Assembly (NCBI GenBank): GCA_049366815.1
Contig: JBMNCO010000181.1
Location: 29,565 to 93,564, forward strand
Direction of reading: 5' to 3'
Source of the DNA: CAYNYM01 sp049366815
GTDB lineage: Bacteria; Desulfobacterota; DSM-4660; Desulfatiglandales; HGW-15
DNA length: 64,000 nucleotides
Below, piece by piece: positions 1 through 7,014 of the stretch. A program made the translations under genes and the position numbers. The notes beneath the pieces are model-generated. The model worked only from the letters and a program-made list of their open reading frames with translations. It was not told where the DNA came from and did not search any database. Numbering within the stretch: position 1 is the stretch's first letter; each line of letters begins with the position of its first letter.

Positions 1-62
1 ATGGCAATTTTCTTCAACGTCACAAACGGCCTTCCAGGGTATCTTGCGGGAGGAAAAGTCTC

Positions 63-917
63 ATGATACCGAAGGAAATCACCCTCTGTTCACCGGACGG
101 CCGGAAGACATGCTTCGCCTGCTGCCCGCCGATCCGGCCTGCCGGGTACGAACACATCCAATACAAGGGCAGCGTTCAAAGGATTCTGAGAGAAAACACA
201 AAAGATTTTGAGCGAATGAAACACGGCGTCCATGCAATCACGGGTTTCAGTTGCTGGGCCCTGGGTTATCTGGACAGGGACCACAGGCGAATCGGCTGTC
301 TGCTCCATCCCGCCCGGAACCAGGGCCATGATCTGCGCTACAGGGTGGGTTTCGATGATAAATGCAGGCGAGAGACTTGCCCGGAAGCCGAGACCTTTTC
401 CAGACTGGGAAACGAAAAGAAGGCCTTCTGGTTGGGACTGACAGAGAATCTTGACAGCTTTTCTTATTCCAGCCGGACCCAGAATCCCCTTTTCAGGCTG
501 ATGGGATGGGGGACGAGGATCCTGGATTTGATCGCCGAGACAGAGGCGCATTGTGCGATGAAAAGCGAGTACTTCAGCAGGACCTACCCCTTTTTTGCCA
601 CCACCCTTTTCCCCAAGGCCCATGCCTACATCCTGCATCGGTTGGTGGACCGGGCCGGTCCTTCCATTTTGCGAAGCCCCGGCTTCCGGGATGCCTTTGA
701 GGACTTTTGCAAAAACCTCTCCTCAGATGCAGCCCGGGAAGCGCCCCCAACGCAGGAGGGAACACCCGTTTTTCGGCTGGACCTGGATGACCACTTCCGC
801 GACACGCTGAGGCTCTTCCTCGGGAGGACACGCCTCCCCCTGGAGGCCGCGCTGCGTCTGAAAGCCGCGTTGGACGACCGCATAGACACCTTTTACCACC
901 GCATTCAGGGGAGTTGA
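63..917 (+). CDS. YkgJ-like cysteine-cluster protein (hypothetical)
   Basis: 284-aa protein of unknown role. The N-terminus has a CFACCPPIRP cluster. Further on come SCWALGYLD, IGCLLHP and a KCRRETCP stretch, all within about 110 residues. This spacing resembles the CxxC/CC metal-cluster pattern of the YkgJ (UPF0153-like) family, which probably binds Zn or Fe-S; that assignment is by pattern only. The C-terminal 170 residues are helical and not recognisable. The start is supported by a GGGAGG Shine-Dalgarno 9 bases upstream. The stop overlaps the next start (TGATG), so the two genes are translationally coupled. No promoter is visible in the 62 bases before it. Confidence 0.75.
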   Translation: MIPKEITLCSPDGRKTCFACCPPIRPAGYEHIQYKGSVQRILRENTKDFERMKHGVHAITGFSCWALGYLDRDHRRIGCLLHPARNQGHDLRYRVGFDDKCRRETCPEAETFSRLGNEKKAFWLGLTENLDSFSYSSRTQNPLFRLMGWGTRILDLIAETEAHCAMKSEYFSRTYPFFATTLFPKAHAYILHRLVDRAGPSILRSPGFRDAFEDFCKNLSSDAAREAPPTQEGTPVFRLDLDDHFRDTLRLFLGRTRLPLEAALRLKAALDDRIDTFYHRIQGS

Positions 918-1822
918 TGGAAACGAAGATCGCTGGTCTTATAAGAGAAAGGGGGCCCTTGACGGGGCAGGAGCTATTGGATGCCACACAAGAAGGCGGC
1001 CTTTCTCTATGGCGCGCCTGCAAGACGTCAAGACTCCTGTCCATGAGATCTCTGGGAACCCGTTATCTGCGGCTCGACCGCAGGATTGAGGGCTATGCAA
1101 GGCTTTCCCCTTCTATCCTCAGAGAGTTTCTCACTTACTCCGTGGTGGGCCTGGCGGAGGACCGAGAGGCCCTGAATCTGAAGGCCGATGCGATTCTCTC
1201 CCATATTGCCGCCGTCAGCCGGAGCAAAAGGGGTCTGGCCTACAATGTCATCTCCTCCCTGCTGAACCAGTTCTCGGACGAGGCCGTCCTCAGGGAACAG
1301 AGCTGTTTTGTCCTGGCCGGGGATATCGTCTATGACATGGCTCACGATGTCCCGAGACCGGAGAGGAGCACGGGAAAAATGGTCAACGGGAGCGACATGG
1401 ATATCGTCGTTATCGTTGATGACCTCCTCCCCGGACCCATCGTGGAGCGGCTGGATGAGGCCATCTACCAGGAAAAATGCCGTCTTTTGATCACTCCCCA
1501 TGTCCGGGAAGAGATCGATTATGTCGTCAAAGGCCTTGAACGTGTCAGGGAACAGCTTCGCTTTGACACCTTCAAGCACATGGTCGCCTGCAAGATTCTC
1601 CATGAAGGCGCCTATCTTTATGGAAGTGACACACTCTTTCAAGCGGTCAAGAGCATGCTCAGGGAGTACGGTGTGGAAAAAAAGCTCCGGGATCTGGAAA
1701 AAAAATCCGATTCCTTTCGTCAGCATGCGGAACATTTGTTGCTTCATGAAGACCCGGACAGGATCCGGACGGAATTCCTCAATCTCTTCTATCCCGTCGA
1801 GGAATCTGAAGAATTTGAGTGA
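917..1822 (+). CDS. Predicted nucleotidyltransferase-fold protein
   Basis: 301-aa hypothetical protein. The first ~50 residues look like a winged-helix segment (GPLTGQELLDA...). Around residue 155 is GSDMDIVVIVDD, which matches the GSxxDxD signature of DNA polymerase beta-type nucleotidyltransferases. The C-terminal third is charged and helical. Substrate unknown; a small-molecule or RNA nucleotidyltransferase, or an inactive sensor, would all fit. The ATG overlaps the TGA of the Cys-cluster gene, suggesting a two-gene operon. Confidence 0.7.
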   Translation: METKIAGLIRERGPLTGQELLDATQEGGLSLWRACKTSRLLSMRSLGTRYLRLDRRIEGYARLSPSILREFLTYSVVGLAEDREALNLKADAILSHIAAVSRSKRGLAYNVISSLLNQFSDEAVLREQSCFVLAGDIVYDMAHDVPRPERSTGKMVNGSDMDIVVIVDDLLPGPIVERLDEAIYQEKCRLLITPHVREEIDYVVKGLERVREQLRFDTFKHMVACKILHEGAYLYGSDTLFQAVKSMLREYGVEKKLRDLEKKSDSFRQHAEHLLLHEDPDRIRTEFLNLFYPVEESEEFE

Positions 1823-1853
1823 CGTGGCAGCCACATGGCAGCCCTTTTATTTC

Positions 1854-1882
1854 TTGACCCTTGAAGGATCTTTCTCTATACT
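1854..1882 (+). promoter_or_regulatory. Sigma70-type promoter for the thiolase operon
   Basis: TTGACC at 1854-1859, a 17-base spacer, and TATACT at 1877-1882. It leaves a 5' UTR of about 215 bases before the thiolase start. Inferred from consensus only. Confidence 0.55.
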
Positions 1883-2103
1883 TTTTAGGTTGTTGTCCGA
1901 TCAGGATTTTTCTGAAACCCTTTTGACGATAACCGGGTAAGAGGAAGATCTCAACCGGGCACTGCTGACTTGTTTCCAGCCTGTATGAAAAATTGGTTTT
2001 TGGTGCCAGCGAACATGACGCTCCAGGACAGAATCTTGCGGAATGGGGAGTCTCTCCGGCAAAATCCTCAAATTTGAAAGACACAAATCGGGAGGTATTT
2101 TTT

Positions 2104-3270
2104 ATGGGAAAGGTAGGAGTTATCGGCGTTGGCCAGAGTTCCTTTGTGCGAGGGTATCCTGGCTCAATAAGGGAACTGGCCTTTGAGGGATTCAAGGAGG
2201 CCATGACGGATGCACAAATATCCGTAAAGGACATTGATGCCACGGTCGTTTGTTCCTCCCCTGAGTATGACAAACAAAGGTCGCCGGCCGGTGTCATGGC
2301 CGAGTACCTGGGGCTCACACCCCAGCCGACTTTTTATGTGGAAACCCTCTGCTCATCGAGCAGTACCGGTCTGAAGCTGGCTTATTCCATGGTCAAATCC
2401 GGCCTCCATGACGTGGTCCTGGTCCTCGGTTTTCAAAAGATGTCCGAAATCACTTCCGCGGAATCTCAGGAAAGAATGGGGCGGGGAGCCGATATCCAGT
2501 GGGAAAGCCCTTTTGGGACCATGATGCCCGCCTATTACGCCATGTATGCCAGGGCCCACATGGCCAAGTACGGCACCACATCTGAAGACCTTGCCCGCAT
2601 CAGGGTCAAGGCGGCCACTTACGGCCAGATCAATGAAAAGGCGGTCTATCGCAAGGCGGTGACCATGGATATGTTTTCCGATCCTGAAAATGCCATGTCC
2701 AGCCCCGTGGCCAGCCCCCTCCGTGTCGGAGACTGTTGCGCCAACGCCGACGGCAGTTCCTGCGTGATCGTCGCCAGTGAAGAGAAGGCCAAGGCCTTCT
2801 CCAAGAAGCCTGTTTGGATCCTCGGCATCGGCGCGGCCTCCACGGCCGTCAATATGGCGGGGAGGGACCTCTTTACCGGCCTGACGGTTGGGGAGGAGGC
2901 CGGAAGGCAGGCCTACAAGATGGCCGGCGTGACGCCGCAGGATATCGACGTCGCGGAAGTCCATGACTGTTTCACCATCGCCGAGATGATGGCCTATGAG
3001 AACCTGGGGTTCGCAAAGCCCGGGCAAGGCAAGGACCTGATCGGTGCCAAAGAGACTTACAAAGAAGGCCGCATCCCGGTCAATGTGGACGGGGGACTGC
3101 TCTCCAAGGGTCATCCCATCGGCGCGACGGGCGGATCACAGATAAGGACTATCGTCCTCCAGCTCAGAGGTGAGGCGGGAGACATGCAGGTCAAGGATCC
3201 TGAAATCGGATTGGTCCATAACATAGGTGGTGTGGGTCTTTACGGAAACGTCACCATCTTCGGGAGGTAA
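2104..3270 (+). CDS. Thiolase-family acyl-CoA acetyltransferase
   Basis: 388 aa, thiolase superfamily, SCP-x/archaeal type. It should catalyse thiolytic cleavage or condensation of a beta-ketoacyl-CoA. Visible features: nucleophilic Cys in ETLCSSSSTG (~residue 83), HDCFTIAEMMAYENLG, the catalytic-His loop SKGHPIGATGG, and HNIGGVGLYGN at the C-terminus, where the usual CxG Cys is absent, as in SCP2 thiolases. Start chosen at ATG 2104 because GGGAGG lies 9 bases upstream; an upstream in-frame ATG at 1993 has no support. It is followed after 5 bases by a DUF35 Zn-ribbon protein, the usual partner of this class (compare BbsAB benzoylsuccinyl-CoA thiolase). The substrate cannot be read from sequence. 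Confidence 0.9.
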   Translation: MGKVGVIGVGQSSFVRGYPGSIRELAFEGFKEAMTDAQISVKDIDATVVCSSPEYDKQRSPAGVMAEYLGLTPQPTFYVETLCSSSSTGLKLAYSMVKSGLHDVVLVLGFQKMSEITSAESQERMGRGADIQWESPFGTMMPAYYAMYARAHMAKYGTTSEDLARIRVKAATYGQINEKAVYRKAVTMDMFSDPENAMSSPVASPLRVGDCCANADGSSCVIVASEEKAKAFSKKPVWILGIGAASTAVNMAGRDLFTGLTVGEEAGRQAYKMAGVTPQDIDVAEVHDCFTIAEMMAYENLGFAKPGQGKDLIGAKETYKEGRIPVNVDGGLLSKGHPIGATGGSQIRTIVLQLRGEAGDMQVKDPEIGLVHNIGGVGLYGNVTIFGR

Positions 3271-3275
3271 GAAAT

Positions 3276-3707
3276 ATGGCTAAAAAGGAAGTAGATAATC
3301 GATTCAAAAAATTTGGAACCGTCAGCTTTACCGGTATCTCGAAGACCAACGATTTCATGAATTTCCTGGAAGAGGGTAAGGTCGCGGCTACCAAATGCAA
3401 GGACTGTGGACTCATCTTTTTCCCTCCGAGAGCCGATTGCTACAAGTGTCTGACCAGCAACATAGAGTGGGTCGAGGTCACCGGCTCAGGCAGGCTCTTG
3501 TCTTACAGCAAGCTGGAATACGGCCCTGTGGGTTTTGAGGGCGACCTGCCCTACTCGATCGCCCTGCTTGATTACGGCGACTACAAGGTCTTCGGCAGAC
3601 TGTCCAACAAACTGAGTGACGATGAGATCAAAGTGGGTATGGAACTGAAAACCGTCGTCAACGAGCTGCCCAATGGACAAGTCAATTATGTCTTTGAAAA
3701 GGCGTAA
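3276..3707 (+). CDS. Zn-ribbon OB-fold protein (DUF35), thiolase partner
   Basis: 143 aa. An N-terminal rubredoxin-like zinc ribbon (CKDCGLIFFPPRADCYKC, about residues 39-56) is followed by an OB-fold with GSGRLLSYSKLEYGP. This is the DUF35/OB_aCoA_assoc family, which forms complexes with SCP2-type thiolases and binds or channels acyl-CoA. It sits 5 bases after the thiolase and before a strong terminator, so the two make a clean bicistronic unit. Confidence 0.9.
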   Translation: MAKKEVDNRFKKFGTVSFTGISKTNDFMNFLEEGKVAATKCKDCGLIFFPPRADCYKCLTSNIEWVEVTGSGRLLSYSKLEYGPVGFEGDLPYSIALLDYGDYKVFGRLSNKLSDDEIKVGMELKTVVNELPNGQVNYVFEKA

Positions 3708-3721
3708 TTAAAACGTTCTCT

Positions 3722-3752
3722 CCCCCCGCCTCAAAGGCGGGGGTTTTTATTT
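3722..3752 (+). terminator. Rho-independent terminator after thiolase/DUF35 operon
   Basis: Stem CCCCCGCC / GGCGGGGG with a short TCAAA loop, followed by TTTTTAT. It lies 15 bases after the DUF35 stop. Confidence 0.85.
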
Positions 3753-3769
3753 TCCATGTAGCTTGGTCT

Positions 3770-4699
3770 ATGATCGTGCCCGCATCCTCACCCAAGCACC
3801 CGGGGTGGTTGGAAATCACCATCGATATTCATCCAATAGCCCATGAGGCCTTGAGTGCACTTCTTTTCGATCTTGGGTGTCAAGGTATGGTCACCGAGGA
3901 CTTTTCCGCTCACACCCTCAAGGCATACTGGCCCCTGCGGCAAGACTTCGAAGACCTCAAAAATCGTATTGACGGATTCCTCGCAGAACTTGCGGACATT
4001 TTTCCCGAAGCCCGTCCATTCACCTTGAGGCTCTCCCGTCTCCAGGATCAGGACTGGGCCCACAGCTGGCGACGGTTCTTTCACCCTGACCGCATCACCC
4101 CGAATCTGACGGTATTCCCCGCATGGGAACCCGTTTCCGAGCCCTCCACAGCACGCATCATCAGAATCGACCCCGGCCCGGCCTTCGGTACGGGACAACA
4201 TCCCACCACCCGGATGTGTCTCAAGGCCATGGAAGACATGCCCCTGACGGGCTCCTGGTCCATGCTCGACATAGGCACGGGCAGCGGCATCCTCGCCCTG
4301 TACGGTGCCATGCTCAATGCAGCAAGGATTTTGGCCATCGATATTGATCCGGAGGCCCTCCGCTGGGCACAAAGGAACCTTGATCTCAACGGAATCTCCA
4401 GCGCTGTTGAAATCTCACCCCAGCCCCTGGAGAGCCTGACCGAGCACTTTCATTTGGTCGTCGGGAATCTGATCCTCGGAACCATCGTTGATCTGTTTCC
4501 CTTTTTCTCTCCTGTTACACGGCCCGGTGGGACCCTGATCCTGTCCGGCCTGCTCCGGGAACAGGTCCCAAGGGTGGAAGCCCTCCTTCCGGTCAACGGG
4601 TTTCAAAGGGTCGCTGTGCGCAATGAAAGTGAATGGGCCTGCGTGATCGCGCGGAAAGAATCCGCACCTCCTGAGGGTTCAGGGCCGTCGGGAGACTGA
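3770..4699 (+). CDS. prmA: Ribosomal protein L11 methyltransferase
   Basis: 309 aa. SAM-dependent trimethylation of ribosomal protein L11 in the cytoplasm. The N-terminal substrate-binding domain is followed by the class I methyltransferase: FGTGQHPTTRMCL (PrmA signature), motif I LDIGTGSGILAL, acidic loop AIDIDPEA, and VVGNLILGTIVD in the motif IV position. The ATG at 3770 has no clear Shine-Dalgarno and lies right after the preceding terminator, so the exact start is uncertain. rsmE follows 59 bases later, giving a ribosome-modification pair. Confidence 0.9.
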   Translation: MIVPASSPKHPGWLEITIDIHPIAHEALSALLFDLGCQGMVTEDFSAHTLKAYWPLRQDFEDLKNRIDGFLAELADIFPEARPFTLRLSRLQDQDWAHSWRRFFHPDRITPNLTVFPAWEPVSEPSTARIIRIDPGPAFGTGQHPTTRMCLKAMEDMPLTGSWSMLDIGTGSGILALYGAMLNAARILAIDIDPEALRWAQRNLDLNGISSAVEISPQPLESLTEHFHLVVGNLILGTIVDLFPFFSPVTRPGGTLILSGLLREQVPRVEALLPVNGFQRVAVRNESEWACVIARKESAPPEGSGPSGD

Positions 4700-4758
4700 C
4701 AGGTCATCGACGATAAAGGGCTTTGAGCAACCCCTGATGTGGAGGCCTGCAAAATACA

Positions 4759-5514
4759 ATGAAACGGTTCTTCGTAGAGCAAATCGATTCCAAAGAAGGT
4801 TCCTTCACCGTCCGAGGACCGGAGGCCCGGCACATCGCCCGCGTCCTGCGTATGGGACCTGGTGATCGATTTATCCTCATGGACCGAACAGGGGCCCGAT
4901 ATGAAGTGACCGTTGCGTCCTGCGACCGACATGAAGTCCGGGTTTTCCTCGAAAGACCCCTCCCCAGCCCGCCTGTTTCCCCCGTGGATATCACCCTCTG
5001 CCAGGCCCTCCTCAAGTCGGGTCCGATGGATTATATCATCCAGAAGACCTCTGAACTGGGTGTGAAGCGCATTCTGCCCTTTGTATCAGAGAGGACGGTC
5101 ATCAGGCCAGACCCGGAAGGGTTCCGGACAAAAGCAAGGCATTGGCAGGAGATTGCGCGCAACGCGGCCACACAGTCCGACAGGGCCGTGCCTGCAGATA
5201 TTGGACCGCTCCATTTTTTTGATCATATGATCGCTCATCTGAAGGGGGAGAACGCCCTCAAGATCATCCTTTGGGAGGGTGAAAATTGCCGGGATTTGAA
5301 AGGGGTGCTGGCCGAAACACCGCGCCTCGAGTCGATCGTCGGCGTGGTGGGACCGGAAGGGGGCCTCACGCCCGCGGAAGTCGAGCTTGCCCGGGAAGGC
5401 GGGTTCCATCCCGCCTCCCTGGGACACAGGATCCTCCGCGCCGAGACGGCGGCCCAGACCCTGGTCGCCATCCTCCAATATGAGCGGGGGGACCTGAGTC
5501 TCGCTGACCCCTGA
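4759..5514 (+). CDS. rsmE: 16S rRNA m3U1498 methyltransferase RsmE
   Basis: 251 aa, SPOUT methyltransferase that methylates U1498 of 16S rRNA. It has an N-terminal PUA-like domain (FFVEQIDSKEGSFTVRGPEARHIARVLRM) and the C-terminal knot with VVGPEGGLTPAEVELAREGGF and LGHRILRAETA, which form the SAM-binding trefoil knot. Length is normal for the family. Commonly found next to prmA, as here. It converges on enolase with 26 bases between stops. Confidence 0.93.
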   Translation: MKRFFVEQIDSKEGSFTVRGPEARHIARVLRMGPGDRFILMDRTGARYEVTVASCDRHEVRVFLERPLPSPPVSPVDITLCQALLKSGPMDYIIQKTSELGVKRILPFVSERTVIRPDPEGFRTKARHWQEIARNAATQSDRAVPADIGPLHFFDHMIAHLKGENALKIILWEGENCRDLKGVLAETPRLESIVGVVGPEGGLTPAEVELAREGGFHPASLGHRILRAETAAQTLVAILQYERGDLSLADP

Positions 5515-5540
5515 CCCAATCCCCCCACAGGTCGAAACTC

Positions 5541-6809
5541 TCAGTAAGGCCACCCGAATTCGGCGGACTCGCCCAATTCATCCTCGATCCTCAGCAACTG
5601 GTTGTACTTGCATATCCGTTCCGAACGACAGAGCGAACCGGTCTTGATCTGTCCTGTCCCGGTGGCCACGGCCAGATCGGCGATAAAACTGTCCTCGGTT
5701 TCCCCGGAGCGGTGGGAAATGACGGCCCGCCATCCCGCCTTATGGGCCATCTCAATCGCCTCAAGTGTCTCGGTGAGGGTTCCGATCTGGTTGAGTTTGA
5801 TCAGGACGGCATTGGCGGCATTTTCCTTGATGCCCCGGGCTATCCTGTCTGTGTTTGTGACAAAGAGGTCATCGCCGACGATTTGCAGTCGGCCGCCAAG
5901 CCGCGCAGTCATCTTGCTCCAACTCTTCCAGTCATTTTCAGCAAGCCCGTCTTCGATGGAAAAGATCGGAAAACGATCAACCCAGTCCTCATAGAAGTCA
6001 ATCATCTGGTCTGGAGAGAGCCGGGATTGATCGGACTTCGAGAAGACGTATTTGCCGTTCTTATAAAAAGAAGACGATGCCGGATCGAGCGCAAGGACCA
6101 CATCCTTTCCGGGCGCGTAACCGGCCTTCTCGATGCCCGCAAGGACCATCTCCACGGCCTGCTCATTGGACTTGAGGTCGGGCGCAAATCCCCCCTCGTC
6201 CCCTACCGCGATGGAAAGCCCCTTTCCCTTCAAGACGCCGGCCAGACCGTGGAAGACCTCTGCTCCGATCCGGAGTGCTTCCTTGAAGGTCTTTCCCCCC
6301 ACCGGCATGATCATGAATTCCTGGAGATCCACATTGTTTGCCGCATGCATACCGCCGTTGAGAATATTCATCATGGGCATGGGCAACCGGCACGCGTTGG
6401 TCCCCCCGATATATCTGTATAAGGGAATGAAGAGAGAGTCCGCAGCGGCCCTGGCCACGGCCAGAGACACGCCCAGTATGGCGTTTGCGCCCAGTTTCTG
6501 TTTGTTGGGCGTCCCGTCCAGTTCAATCAGGGTCTTGTCTATATAACGCTGGTCTGTGGCATCCATGCCCATGAGAGCCGAAGCGATGAGCTCATTGACG
6601 TTCTCAACGGCCTTCTCGACCCCCTTGCCCCCATAACGTTTTTTGCCTGTATCCCTGAGTTCCACGGCCTCATATTTTCCCGTTGACGCCCCGGAGGGCA
6701 CGGCGGCCCGCCCAACGGCCCCGTCTTCAAGGCCCACTTCCACCTCCACCGTGGGATTGCCCCTGGAGTCGAGGATTTCACGGGCCAGAACGAGTTCAAT
6801 CCTTTCCAT
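5541..6809 (-). CDS. eno: Enolase
   Basis: 422 aa, complete. Interconverts 2-phosphoglycerate and phosphoenolpyruvate in glycolysis and gluconeogenesis. The N-terminus has AREILDSRGNPTVEVEV and GRAAVPSGASTG; the Mg-binding region is FSIEDGLAENDW and the active-site loops are VGDDLFVTN and SHRSGETED. Ends with GWPY. A TAAGGAGG Shine-Dalgarno precedes the ATG. No terminator is visible between it and the convergent rsmE. Confidence 0.97.
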   Translation of the reverse strand: MERIELVLAREILDSRGNPTVEVEVGLEDGAVGRAAVPSGASTGKYEAVELRDTGKKRYGGKGVEKAVENVNELIASALMGMDATDQRYIDKTLIELDGTPNKQKLGANAILGVSLAVARAAADSLFIPLYRYIGGTNACRLPMPMMNILNGGMHAANNVDLQEFMIMPVGGKTFKEALRIGAEVFHGLAGVLKGKGLSIAVGDEGGFAPDLKSNEQAVEMVLAGIEKAGYAPGKDVVLALDPASSSFYKNGKYVFSKSDQSRLSPDQMIDFYEDWVDRFPIFSIEDGLAENDWKSWSKMTARLGGRLQIVGDDLFVTNTDRIARGIKENAANAVLIKLNQIGTLTETLEAIEMAHKAGWRAVISHRSGETEDSFIADLAVATGTGQIKTGSLCRSERICKYNQLLRIEDELGESAEFGWPY

Positions 6810-7014
6810 CTCTTTTCCTCCTTATTGGGATGAGTCATCAAGAGTAACGGAATGACCGGCCTGCAGCAAGCCGCAGGAACCAACAAATGAAAACCTGGAT
6901 CTTAAAAAATTCACTTGGGGAAGGCAAGACAAAAGCAGGACCTTCTCAAGCCGGCAAAGGAAGGAGGGGGAATTTCAGCAGGATCAGCCCGGGACCGCCT
7001 GAAGTCCTGCTGAT